The notes beneath the pieces were generated by a model. It saw only the letters and a list, made by a program, of their open reading frames with translations. It made no database searches and was not told the origin of the DNA. Positions 1 through 9,837 of a stretch of 64,000 nt of DNA are shown here, piece by piece. The translations under genes and the position numbers were made by a program. Position 1 is the first letter of the stretch; the number at the start of each line of letters is the position of its first letter. Location of the stretch: contig OY728133.1 in the NCBI GenBank assembly GCA_963277665.1, positions 390,737,962 through 390,801,961 on the forward strand, given 5' to 3'. The stretch comes from Viscum album (taxonomy: Eukaryota; Streptophyta; Magnoliopsida; Santalales; Viscaceae).

Positions 1-1001
1 TGAATGTTTACTATGTAACATAATACCTTTATCATGATATATCTAATCAATCAGATTGCATGTAGGTGTCATCAACCTATGCGCTCCATGTCTCTTCCTT
101 TGACTTTTCATAAATTGAACATCCCTAGAGAACACTATGAAAATTGATTTATTTAGTCTATATCATTTCCATAAAAGGGATTGAGATATAATCTTCCATT
201 AAAAACAATAGATATAGATCCTTTCTCACATTATTCATTAATGAAATATTACGCATGATGCACTCAACGTATCCTACTTCATGTTGAACATATGTCATCA
301 CAATTTTCATTAATACATCAAAGTGCATGAATCATAACAACCATTAATAATAACATTAAAGTATAAGGACCAATACACATTCCCATGGATAGGAACATCC
401 AATAACATGTATAAATGTGGATTTCCTACTAGTGAGTCTCGTTATCATAATTTTATACACTAGAATTTACCAAGTTCATACACCATGAGGAGGTGCATAA
501 ATGTATTATGATTCTTCACCATTGATATCCTATATCATTTTTGTCCCTAAAATGATTTCATCTTGATATAGAATATATATTTAAGAATACTATCATGGAA
601 CTTTTGGCTTCTCATTGTAGTGGGGAATTTATATGACCTTTCAGTGTGATAGATACTCTTAAGAAATTATCACAAAATATTTCATACATAATAACAATCA
701 AGATGTGATAAGAAGTTTATTAATTTTAAAAATAGTGAATATGGGTTATCATAAATTACATAGAAGTTATTTCTAGTGCACCAACTCCAAAAAAAGTTGG
801 GTGCACCTGGATTTTCCTTAATTAGAATGTTGTTGGAATTTGATTTAAGTAACACTTATCTAGGAATCCCAAATGGTTATGATACCATAGGAATAAAATT
901 GAGTCTATCCATATGATGGATTGGACATAGTGTTGTCCACTCAGCTATCCAAAAATTATATATGATATTATTGGGATGATTCCATATCAACATAAATAAG
1001 T
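1..1001. other. Unassigned AT-rich flank left of element A
   Basis: AT-rich DNA with no reading frame or motif I can assign. It ends where the similarity between the two LTRs of element A begins. The only structured piece is the inverted repeat at 776-806. It is probably old, decayed repeat DNA into which element A inserted. Confidence 0.5.
776..806. repeat. Short inverted repeat (hairpin)
   Basis: GTGCACCAACT is followed, after an A-rich spacer of 8 bases, by AGTTGGGTGCAC. The arms pair except for one extra G. Function unknown; it could be a remnant of a mobile-element end. Confidence 0.55.
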
Positions 1002-1695
1002 TTTCACAACCTGTCCCCCAGGGCCCGTGCTGTGACTACCCCAATTCCGCCTCCCATAGGCCATGGGCTAGCAACTAGTGTCGAGTAGGAATATCCTACA
1101 AGTGGGAGGAATTTTACTTATTACCTATATGCACGCACCAAAATCCAAGAAAAAACTAAAACTGAAAACACTAAGTAAAATTGGATTCAAACCACTAAGA
1201 AAACCCACTAAGAGTAAGGTACAAAACAGAAAGAAATAGGGTCTAGAATAAAAACCCAAATGAAAAAGAAAATACAAGCTCCTGGATCTCATCTACAAAA
1301 AACCCTACCTAAATGGTAGGTACAATAAGCTATATGAATTTCTTTGAATCGTACCATGTCTGTTGGGTCACCCTAAATAACCCCCCATCTTTGTACCACC
1401 AAGGACTCTGTCAAAGCTATTGATCATCTGCACAAGACATGACATGTGCGGGCAAAGCCCATGAAGGGGTGAGTAAAACAATACTTGTTAGGGACCCCAA
1501 ACCACAAAGTAATTAAACAAAGTATACCTCAAAGAAAACACCAAAAAAATACACCTCGTAGACTACCAAATAGGCACACAAAGTGTAGCCTCTAAGAGGT
1601 ATAGTCTAGAGAGCCACTAGTGTCATATCACACCAAGTATAGGTCTATGGTACATAAATAGGATTATTGTAAGAATACGTAGTACCCTCAAGTAG

Positions 1696-1837
1696 TAACG
1701 CATGGATTGATGGTAACACACAAAGTGTAGGTAACACATGGAGTGTCAGTAACACATGGAGTATAGGTAACACGTGGAGTTTCAGTAACACATGGAGTGT
1801 AGGTAACACACGAAGTGTTGGTAACACACAGAGTGTC
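1696..1837. repeat. 18-bp tandem array in A 3' LTR, about 8 units
   Basis: Degenerate units of the form TAACACACGGAGTGTTGG. This copy has about 8 units, while the array in the partner LTR at 19084-19262 has about 10. The periodic peptide read here on the minus strand (VLPTLR-like) is a by-product of the 18-bp period, which is a multiple of three. Confidence 0.85.
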
Positions 1838-3337
1838 ATCAAAGTCTATAGGACCCATACCCTGGTAGAATAGGGGGTACCAACTCAGTCTGGGTAATAC
1901 ACAAAGTATATATAAGACACATAGTCTAGGTAAGACACACAGTATAGGTATGACACGTAGTCTTGGTAATCACATAGCTTCTAGGTCGCAGCCAGCTGTA
2001 AGATTCTGTCCTTAGCACGCTCATTCCAGGAGAACCTACTCCTCGAGCCAATAGGTCATACGCCAACATCCATAGAAACTCACTTAGAGTATTTCAAAAG
2101 GACCTCCTCATAGTAAGGGTCACAACGCTGAAAATGGATCATCAAATGGAAAAAAATTGAGATTTATGCCCATTTTAGTAAAAAGGGGCCGATTGGGTCT
2201 AGGTCTGGTCAAACCCAATCAGGTTGACCCAAGGGTTTCTGACCCAAACTGGTCTGGTTCATCCCGAACCGTCCTGGTTTGTTGGGCCCATTGGGCCACT
2301 AGAGCAGCCCATCCATTTCGGTCCATCCCATATGTGGCAGACCGGCTTTCTCTATCAGTCGCGGCCCCCCGCACCTCCTGCATGCAGCTCAGTTGCATGC
2401 TTCGTGGTCAACACAGTTCGTATGCACGACCACCGAATCACGTGGGTTATTCCTCTAACTGAAGCAGCTCCAAAAAGTCATGTCCTTCCACCACAGGCCA
2501 CTCTACCACTGGATGCCGAGCCGATAGCCGCCTAACGCTGCCTCCACCCACGACCTCTTACTGCGGATCTCCCAACCACCATCCATCAAGCCAGAGGCTC
2601 TACCTTCCATGGGCTGATCTTCCACCGTGGTACCACATGGACTACAGGTCATTGCCAGTGGCAGCCGTCGAGCCAGTGGTCATTCTTCTGGGTCCACATG
2701 GATCATTGCGCCATGAAGAAAAAGAAATAATTTGGGGGAGAAAATAGATCATAAGAATGCATGATGTGGATGGATCTAGGCCTTGTTCTTGTCGGCCTTG
2801 ATCTTTCCACATTATAATTTAATAAAGAGGCATAAAAAATCAAGTCCAATAAAAATCTAACATGGATTCAATTTCCAACAACATCTATAATCAAAAACTT
2901 ATCCTGCAAAATATTCACGATCCATGAATCAATATGTTTGTCAATTGATTCACATTTGTCATAGGAAATCAAGAATGGGGAATAAATCACAAAGGAAGAA
3001 AACACCCTACTTCTATGATTGGATCAATCCCTGATGAAGCGTGAGTCTTGCATTCTTCATTCATCAATCCATCGATTCCTGATATGAATCCGATCATCGA
3101 TCTTCCACCGTTCATCATTCGTCGACAAGAGAATTTTCCAATTCAATTCCTTTCTTTCTTCCAGAGCCTCCATGGGTCGCGAATCTGATCTCATATCCCT
3201 ACTAATCTATTAAATTAAGAAACTCATTTCAACATCTCTATTTCTCTATGTTTTATCATTGCCACATTGTTTCATTTGTGAAAGGAAATGAATTCTTAGT
3301 CGTTGTGTCATAGTGTCGTTGCATCACTGTTAAATGT

Positions 3338-3366
3338 TAAAATAAACTTTTTCTAAGTTTATTTTA
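3338..3366. repeat. Stem-loop in A 3' LTR
   Basis: A perfect 12-bp inverted repeat (TAAAATAAACTT and its complement) around a 5-base loop. It is preserved exactly at 20891-20919 in the partner LTR, despite roughly 19% difference elsewhere. Confidence 0.7.
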
Positions 3367-3524
3367 TTTTTCTTTAAAATATACAAAAAATATTTTCCGC
3401 ATTCAACCTTCACCATTTGAATTTATGTCCTGCCTAAGAAAAAACTACTACTATGAACACAATAGTTCCCTAAGATTTAAAATCTGAGCACTCGTTTAAA
3501 AGTTACTAAAACTAAGCATGTGTG

Positions 3525-3549
3525 CTATTTTTAATAAACTTAAAAATAG
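3525..3549. repeat. Second stem-loop in A 3' LTR
   Basis: CTATTTTTAA and its complement around TAAAC. The partner LTR has the same hairpin at 21077-21103, with one more pair. Both hairpins lie within about 350 bases of the LTR start as read on the minus strand, that is in the presumed U3. Confidence 0.7.
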
Positions 3550-3668
3550 TTTGAACATTTATTATGGGTACCCCGAGCCTCGAAATCAAATTTTTTTTGG
3601 GATTCTGGTCTTGAAATAATACCATATAATTTTCAAAAAAAAATTCATGGAAAATATGGGGCATTAAA

Positions 3669-3680
3669 TTCTCCTCACCT
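3669..3680 (-). other. Polypurine tract of element A
   Basis: On the minus strand AGGTGAGGAGAA abuts the LTR start. This is the expected position and base composition for the plus-strand primer of a gypsy element. Confidence 0.75.
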
Positions 3681-3724
3681 TAGGTCTTTACATCCTGAAA
3701 TCCAAAACAAGGGCTAAAAACAAA

Positions 3725-4772
3725 TGGGGATATTGAGCATGAATCTGACCCTCCCACTCCCAAGTTCTCTTTTAGATATTCCTATGCTACCAAAAAATGT
3801 TCACCAAAGGAATCGACTGTCTATGAAGGATCCTATTTTATTGATCCTCGATCTCCACCAGATACTCCGTGAAAGTTTCCATGTTGTGAACGTCCATATC
3901 ACCCCATTAAATGATGTGTGATGGGTCGTGTACATATCTCCTTTGCTAGGATATGTGAAAGAAATCATGCACCCACTCTAACTTTGGAGGTAGATCCAAG
4001 TGGTATGCCACCTCACCCACTCTACGCAATATCAGAAAGGGTCCAATGAACCTTGGAGATAACTTATCTCCCCAGCCAAATCTTCATATCCCACATCGAG
4101 GAGAGACCTGAAGGAACACATGGTCTCCCTCCTAGAACTCCAAGGGTCTCTTTCTCCCATCATAATAGGAATTATGATTGATCTATGCAGTCTTCATCAA
4201 CTTCTGGATGATCTGCACCTTCTTCGTAGTGTCCTGTACTAACTTCGGGCCCATGAGTGCCGACTCTCTAGGGTCAGTCTAGAAAAGTGGAAACCTACAG
4301 GGTCGCCCATACAAGGCCTTTAACGATGTCATACCGATTATGGAGTGGTATTTTTTGTTGTATGCGAACTCCGCCAGGGGTAGGTGATCCTCCCAACTAC
4401 GGCCAAAATCGAGGATGCAAGCATGTAGCATGTCCTCTAGGACCTGAATGGTCTACTCCATTTGGTCGTCTGTCTACAGGTGGAAAGCTGTGCTCAAGTG
4501 CAGTTGAGTCTCAAACTCCTCCTGAAATCTCTTCCTAAATTGGGATATAAATCAAGCATCTCGATCTAAGACTATCATTGATGGGACCTCATGGAGTTAA
4601 ACTATCTCATATACATAGATGTGTCCCAAGATCTCCACTGAATCCTATTCCTAAATCACTAGAAAGTGGTCTAACTTGGTGATTCGTTCAACGATCACCC
4701 AGAGGGTATCGTGATCCCTAGACATATGTGGTAAAATGGTCATGAAGTTCATAGATATTCCATCCCACTTCC
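3725..4772 (-). pseudogene. Element A integrase, C-terminal part with chromodomain
   Basis: Minus-strand decayed integrase. The 4651-4857 frame begins in the WDGISMNF block of the catalytic core; the first catalytic Asp of the family's MDF motif is Asn here (codon at 4747-4749). A LAEFAYN...HSIIGM...LKALYGR block near 4280-4380 is the usual end of the core. Downstream come the LSPRFIGPF and DLPPKL blocks of the C-terminal domain. Near 3725-3870 is a type II chromodomain-like tail (LVEIED...IPLVNIFW...) with at least three in-frame stops. In the family this tail directs integration towards heterochromatin. The N-terminal half lies beyond element B, at 14638 onward: B inserted between the Lys and Trp codons of the conserved EWKW motif. 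Not functional. Confidence 0.82.
4768..4772. repeat. Target duplication of element B, left copy (CTTCC)
   Basis: CTTCC immediately precedes the TGTAATGG start of B's LTR and recurs at 14633-14637 right after B's other LTR. Five bases is the usual gypsy duplication length. Confidence 0.9.
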
Positions 4773-5035
4773 TGTAATGGCCCGGACCTCTTCGTCCCAT
4801 TCCTTTGTCAAAAAAGAGGGTCTTGAAGTGTTCTGGAGGGTAAAGTGGAATTTTCAAACACTTTCCAGAATTTTGAAACTACACGCCATGTAGTTTGAGT
4901 ACACGCCGTGTACCCCCTTGTCGGGTATACCCCATGTTGAAGGTCGTGTCTTTGCCGTGTGAAATAAATGGGTACACACCGTGTACCCCAAACTACACGT
5001 CGTGTAGTCTCTCCCTGCGTACGCGTAACCGTGTG

Positions 5036-5047
5036 TTGACCAGTCAA
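5036..5047. promoter_or_regulatory. Inverted W-box pair, B 5' LTR copy 1
   Basis: TTGACCAGTCAA: two TTGAC cores facing each other across two bases. TTGAC[C/T] is the established WRKY-factor site (W-box). It lies about 240 bases upstream of the TATA box. Actual binding is inferred. Confidence 0.5.
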
Positions 5048-5168
5048 CGGCCATGTGCCGTGCTGGAGCCGTGTCATTGTCGTGTGCAATAAATGGGTAC
5101 ACACAGTGTAGCCAATACTACACGCCGTGTAGTCCCTCCCCGCGTATGCGTTACCTTCAAGCCGTGTG

Positions 5169-5180
5169 TTGACCAGTCAA
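5169..5180. promoter_or_regulatory. Inverted W-box pair, B 5' LTR copy 2
   Basis: The same 12-base TTGACCAGTCAA palindrome as at 5036-5047, about 105 bases upstream of the TATA box. Confidence 0.5.
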
Positions 5181-5283
5181 CGGCCGTGGAGCCGTGTTGG
5201 AAGCCGCGTGGAGACCGTGTGAAATAACAAAGTACACATTGTGTACCATAAAGTACACACCGTGTAATTTTTCTTTTCTCGCC

Positions 5284-5306
5284 TATAAAAGGAGGGGTCC
5301 CCTCCT
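5284..5306 (+). promoter_or_regulatory. TATA box and adjoining hairpin, B 5' LTR
   Basis: TATAAAA is followed directly by AGGAGGGG-T-CCCCTCCT, a perfect 8-bp inverted repeat at 5290-5306. Position and match suggest the core promoter; transcription would start about 30 bases downstream and enter the C/T-rich leader. The arrangement is identical in the 3' LTR at 12158-12180. Confidence 0.7.
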
Positions 5307-6822
5307 CCTTTTCAACTCACCCCTCTCCTACCCTTTCCTCTGAGCAGAGTTCTCCCAAGAGACTCGAAGGCTCTTTCTTCCATAACTTCTTCATCCGAGC
5401 TCTAATTTATGATCTGTCAGTGGCCACGGGATCGTAACGACGAGGTGGAACTTCCGAGCTTGGATATTTTGTCTTCCTTCGGCCTTTACTTTTTGAATTC
5501 CAACCGAGGAGGTTTTGCCGGAACTTGACGGAAGTTACGGACACCGACGGACGTCTTCTAAAGTTGATCAGGGGGAGCGTTGTGATTGGAACCTGTTGAG
5601 GTAGGGTTCTTACCTTCGTCTCTCTGATTTGTGCATCATGCGTGGTGGGTTTCCTCTTGTTTACGTGAAACACTTTTGAACCAGTTTAAATAAAGATAAT
5701 AACTAGTTAAAGAACGGGGATGGGAAGTTTGTGATTACTGTTACTTTACTTTTTAAATCCTATGATTTTATGTTGTGAACTGAATAGGCTTATGCCTACT
5801 AAAAATCACAGTCGTTGGAGGCCTTTTCTTACGCAATTAAATGTTTCCCTATCTTTCTAGACCATTTTTGTGAATGGAACTTTTTGGAATGTGGGATTTG
5901 GTTAATCATGTAAAGTTGGCTGTTTTAAAATCTGTAACCCTTGTGTGATCACCCCGGTTGAACAAAATGGAATAATGAACATGTGGGTGTTGGTTTGGAT
6001 ACGTGACATGTGATGGGGGTGTTTTTGTGGGTTGTTGTAGATTGGATGAGCAACGGGGCTGCGGTTGGCTTGGTTGTGGGTTGGTGTGAATGCTATGTTG
6101 GTGACGGGCAGCGGGGCTGCGATAAATGGTATTAAAGGGATAATTATGTACGGGTTTCGGTGCGTTTGTGGTTACGATGGTTGGAAGCGGGGCTTCAGGG
6201 ATGGGTTTGAATGTGAGCGAACTATGGGTTGTAAATCATAAATAAAAAGTGGAAGAGTTAATGAATGGTGGGTCATGGTTATGGAATGGGAATGTTAGTT
6301 AATGGGTTGTTTGGTTAATAAGAAGGACTTGGTTGTGTTTCTTGTGTTTTACTAACTTTATTTGTAGATGGTAGGGATATGTTTACGAATTATCGATATG
6401 GTTGGCTGTGGATAGTTTCCCAGTAGTTAAGGAACTAATTCTGCTGAACGTGAAAACCTAAATGGGGTTGGGATTGCTTGTTGTATGCATGCTTCGTAGT
6501 AGTAGTGTTGAGGCACGTGCTCAGTTTCTCTGTTTAGAAGCCATAGGTTGGGCTGTGTTTTTGGTATACATATATATATCTGTATCTTTTGTGTTTTATC
6601 TCACCCCACCCATGTTGAGCACTTAGTGCCGAACACTCCCATTTCATGGGAGAGGGTGTTTTTCCCTTAGTTACTAGCTCCTTCCCGCTCCTTCTTCCCT
6701 AGGCTATGATGGATTGAGGCGACCTTACACCCAAGAGTCTTCGGGTAGGTTTCGATTGGGGTGGTTTAGCCCAAGACTCTTCGGGCAGGTTTTTACTATT
6801 TCCCAAGAACCATCAAGATGAG

Positions 6823-7165
6823 GCCCTGGTGTGTGCGGGCGGGATATGTGGTTGTGAGGCCCAGGTGTGTGCAGGAGGGATACGTGGTTGTGAGGCCCAG
6901 GTGTGTGCGGGTGGGATATGTGGTTGTGAGGCCTAGGTGTGTGCGGGCGGGATAGGTGGTTGTAAGGCCCAGGTGTGTGCAGACGGGATATGTGGTTGTG
7001 AGGCCCAGGTGTGTGCGGGCGGGATACGTGGTTGTGAGGCCCAGGTGTGTGCGGGCAGGATACGTGGTTGTGAGGCCCTAGTGTTTGCGGGCGGGATACG
7101 TGGTTGTGAGTCCCAGGTGTGTGTGGGCGGGATACGTGGTTGTGAGGCCCTGGTGTGTGCGGGCG
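6823..7165. repeat. 36-bp minisatellite in B 5' LTR, about 9.5 units
   Basis: Units resemble GCCCAGGTGTGTGCGGGCGG followed by GATACGTGGTTGTGAG. Because 36 is a multiple of three, both strands give periodic open frames (His/Pro-rich on minus, Cys/Gly-rich on plus); these are by-products. The 3' LTR array has about 7.5 units. Confidence 0.9.
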
Positions 7166-7832
7166 AGGAGAGTGTGGCATCCTCAGGACGTTCGCCGTTA
7201 GGAAGAGCAGCTAACTAAAGGGAAATGGAGCAGGGTACCCAATACTCTCGTTTATTATATACTATTACCTGTTGTGATTGTGTTTTGGTGAGTGTGGCTG
7301 GCGAGGTTGGGTGGATAGAATTCCTTGCTAGGTTTCTTCTGTTGTTCTCACGGGACATTAGGATGTCTCCCCACTTGTGCACGAGAGCTTTAGGTTTCCC
7401 TACTGAGTATACTTGTATTCTCACCCTACATTTACTTTCAGGTTTCCAGGAGGACTACCAGGGCCGTGTGGGACCCTACTAGTCAGACATTTGGAGTTGT
7501 TGTTATTATTGTACACTTGTTTCTTTTGGTATTGTACTTTGAGCTTTCTTGTACTTGCACCTTATTATAAATTGTTTAAACATTCATGTGGGCTTCGTTT
7601 GGGTTTATTTCTATACACTTTTCCTCTTCCTTTTTTTGGTGGTTGACTTGTCCTATTTCCCAATCTTAAAAATAATAAAAGGGTAATGCCTCCCATATTT
7701 GTGAAAACTCATACCCTTGGTGCTAGTCGCCAACCCGGGGCCTACTGAAGGCGGGAATCGGGGGTCATTATCTCGCTTTCACCATTGCCAGCTCAGGAGG
7801 GGAATCTTTGGTGGGAGGGGGTCGTGATAGAA

Positions 7833-7844
7833 TGGTATCAGAGG
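7833..7844 (+). other. Primer-binding site of element B (initiator tRNA-Met)
   Basis: TGGTATCAGAGG begins three bases after the 5' LTR. It matches the complement of the initiator tRNA-Met 3' end used by most plant gypsy elements. Confidence 0.88.
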
Positions 7845-8201
7845 TGATGGTTGAGAGATAGGATGGAGTCTGGAGTTAGGCACAGTGAGGATTGCATGGG
7901 ATGGTAGGGAAACAGTGTTGGTTAATCTTGGTGCGTGACATAGGCCAGGGAAGACCGGCTAGGACACGGGATTTTAGGGGCCCCCGTGATCTAATGCAAG
8001 GACTCTGAGCCTACCGAACGACCAAGTGATACCACATTGATTGCAGGGTAGAGACCCTAGGGAAGGTATATGCATCATCATGATTGTGTTTTACTTGATT
8101 TGGGAATTCTGGGAAAGAAATTGAAATAATGTGATAAAATAAAACCTTGAGAAATTTTCCTTACTACTTGGGCTTAGGCGATCCTTGTTTATCGTACAGC
8201 T
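7845..8201 (+). other. Untranslated leader of element B
   Basis: About 360 bases between primer site and gag start. I see no conserved motif or coding sequence. It would hold packaging signals in an active element. Confidence 0.5.
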
Positions 8202-9266
8202 ATGGCACCTGGACGTAGTCCCCGGGTGACTCAGACGGCTGAGGCCCAGTAGATCCAGGCAGTCGATCAGTTGAGGATTGACTGAGAGGAGGAAGATAGC
8301 CAGTGGCAGAAGACTCTCCGTTCTTTCTAGCGGCAGAACCTCAAGAAGTACGAGGGTAGTACTTCGGATACAGATACGGAGGGGTGGATTGAGGATATAG
8401 GGATCGCTTTTACCTTGATCCATGCTCCGAGGGAGTACTGGGTTCCCCTAGAAGTCAGTCAGCTGATAGGTGCGGCGTGACAGTGGTGGATGCTCTACCT
8501 CGGAGAGAGGATAGAGGTAGAGGTTTTGTGGGCTGACTTTGAGAAGGAATTCTGAGAGGAATTCTTTTCTTCTATGATCAAGGCGGAGAAGCAGCAGAAG
8601 TTACTCCCCCTTTAGCAGGGGAGTATATATGTACGAGATTTGGGGATCAAGTTCAAGGATCTCCTGCGCTTTGCTCCAGATCTCTTTCCAGATGAGGAGT
8701 CTCGGGCAAGATGTTTTGAGGAGGCGCTTCGTCCTTCGCTCCAGTATGTTGTCACCCCCTTCACCCTTCCGACGTACTTGGCAGTACAGAAGAAGGCAGA
8801 GGTTGTAGAGAGTATGCACTCACTGGGAGGTGCACCATGAGAGGGGATCCAGCCAGGTTCATCGAAGGGGAAGGCAGTCAGTAGCAGGTCTCCTGCGACG
8901 GGACCTTCCAGGTTCAGGCCAGTGGGGAGCAGGCCCCAGCAGTTTCAGTTCAGATCTTCAGGTCCTCATCCATTTTTCACGAGCCCAAGATCGAAGTGTT
9001 TTTCTTGTGGAGGTTTCGGACACATTCAGATTCAGTGCCCGACCCGAGCTCAATACAGTGGAGGTGGGCCAGTTCAGCGCCCACCTCAGAAGCACCAGTT
9101 GCCAGTGAGGCCCTTCTAGCAGCAGTAGGACCATGCCCCTCCGAGGGCAGACTTTGCAGGAGGAGGTCAACCTCAGGGTGCTCCTCAGGGATCTCGACCA
9201 GGGCGTGGTCGGGGAAGTGTACGACATCAGAGAGGCAGAGGAGCTGGGCGTGGACAGTTTCACGCA
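8202..9266 (+). pseudogene. Element B gag, nine in-frame stops
   Basis: Gag builds the virus-like particle that encloses the RNA and reverse transcriptase. The start is the ATG at 8202 (MAPGRSP...), chosen because the frame then runs through to protease without a frameshift. A gag core (WIEDIGIAFTLIHAPREYW..., then VRDLGIKFKDLLRFAPDLFP...) is followed by an intact CCHC zinc knuckle at 8997-9038 (C-X2-C-X4-H-X4-C, residues CFSCGGFGHIQIQC) and an Arg/Gly/Gln-rich tail. In-frame stops are at 8250, 8283, 8328, 8478, 8553, 8613, 8838, 9117 and 9126: five TAG and four TGA, no TAA. They are compatible with C-to-T change at CAG or CGA codons. The same gag type is found in element C. Not functional. 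Confidence 0.87.
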
Positions 9267-9605
9267 GCAGAGTTGACAGCTCCAGCAAGACCAGAGGTGG
9301 TGCGAGGTACAATTTGTTTGTTCAGCACTCTCGTTTCTGCTTTGTTCGATTCGGGAGCTTCGCACTCCTTTGTTATACCTAGTCTAGCCCATGATTTGGG
9401 ACTAGACTTAGAGAGACTTTCCATACCACTGGTGCTAAGTACACCAGTTGGAGGCCAGACCAGCGTATCTTGTGTTTTCTGGGGATGTGGGATGACGTTG
9501 GTACCACATCGATCTAGTGGGGACCTTCTTCTGTTACAGATGCATCCATACGATGTCATCCTAGGTATCGACTGGTTATTTTCTATTAGTGCCATTATCG
9601 AATGA
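9267..9605 (+). pseudogene. Element B protease
   Basis: Retroviral-type aspartic protease that would cleave the Gag-Pol polyprotein, in the same frame as gag. The active-site motif is intact: LFDSGASHSF with DSGAS at 9348-9362. The second half carries the HPYDVILGIDWL block typical of plant gypsy proteases, where the flap/ILG motif lies. A TGA at 9603 ends the open stretch; gag-frame coding resumes after it through VFFDMDGQY to about 9815. This is one of the best preserved domains in the window, but it lies downstream of nine stops. Confidence 0.83.
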
Positions 9606-9815
9606 TTATGGAGAAGAATCGTGTTCTTCGACATGGATGGGCAGTACGTATCTTTTGTTGGCGAGAGGAGCTATCAGGTAGGAAGCCGTCATGTAAAGCC
9701 TCTCCTTTCCTTGCAAGGCGTATTATCAGTGGTTCCAGCTGATATAGAGATGATGGATGTCCCGGAGGTTATTGGGGAGTTCTTTGATGTTTTTCCTGAG
9801 GAGGTTGTGACTCTA

Positions 9816-9832
9816 CCCCCCCCCCCCCCCCC
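9816..9832. repeat. 17-base poly-C run causing a frameshift
   Basis: An uninterrupted run of 17 C in the protease-RT linker, where the family normally encodes a few Pro residues. Before it the gag-protease frame is used; after it the RT reading continues in the next frame (DVEFGIDL from 9838). Slippage at the homopolymer is the likely cause. Its length may also reflect sequencing or assembly error. Confidence 0.8.
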
Positions 9833-9837
9833 GACGT

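Larger units (their letters stand above)
1002..3668 (-). repeat. Element A 3' LTR (low-coordinate copy)
   Basis: It matches 18390-21217 from end to end, for example in the G/C-rich block at 1015-1140, the 18-bp tandem array and the hairpins near 3340-3550. It contains short open frames (such as 1645-1842 and 2157-2535) that are repeat DNA rather than genes. The low boundary is set by alignment with the other copy. The high boundary is the last base of GCATTAAA, which corresponds to CATTACA in the other copy. It is shorter than its partner partly because it has two fewer 18-bp units. Confidence 0.85.
4871..5265. promoter_or_regulatory. Cluster of TACACG-N-CGTGTA palindromes in B 5' LTR U3
   Basis: About eight exact or near copies of the 13-base palindrome TACACGCCGTGTA lie upstream of the TATA box, the last about 20 bases from it. 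Variants include TACACACCGTGTA and TACACGTCGTGTA. They recur in the 3' LTR at 11753-12145. They could be binding sites for a dimeric regulator; that role is inferred from symmetry and position only. Confidence 0.6.
4773..7829 (+). repeat. Element B 5' LTR
   Basis: It starts TGTAATGGCC and ends GTCGTGATA, just before the primer-binding site. It aligns along its length with 11647-14632. From left to right it contains a palindrome cluster and two W-box palindromes (U3), a TATA box with hairpin near 5284-5306, GT-rich sequence, and a 36-bp tandem array (6823-7165). The usual TG...CA end is decayed (TGATA here, TGAAA in the 3' copy). The 71-base length difference from the 3' copy is close to two 36-bp units. 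Short open frames inside it, such as 6725-7180 and 7225-7646, are not genes. Confidence 0.93.

Noticed and set aside
1645..1842. Leu/Pro-rich repeated peptide (also three frames at 19033-19282)
   Set aside because: Product of the 18-bp tandem array in A's LTRs.
6823..7165. Regular repeats reminiscent of a CRISPR array
   Set aside because: Units are directly adjacent with no unique spacers, and the setting is a plant retrotransposon LTR.
6725..7180. Long His/Pro-rich open frame on the minus strand and Cys/Gly-rich frame on the plus strand (also 13582-14022)
   Set aside because: Both are translations of the 36-bp minisatellite in B's LTRs; the period is a multiple of three, so frames stay open on both strands.
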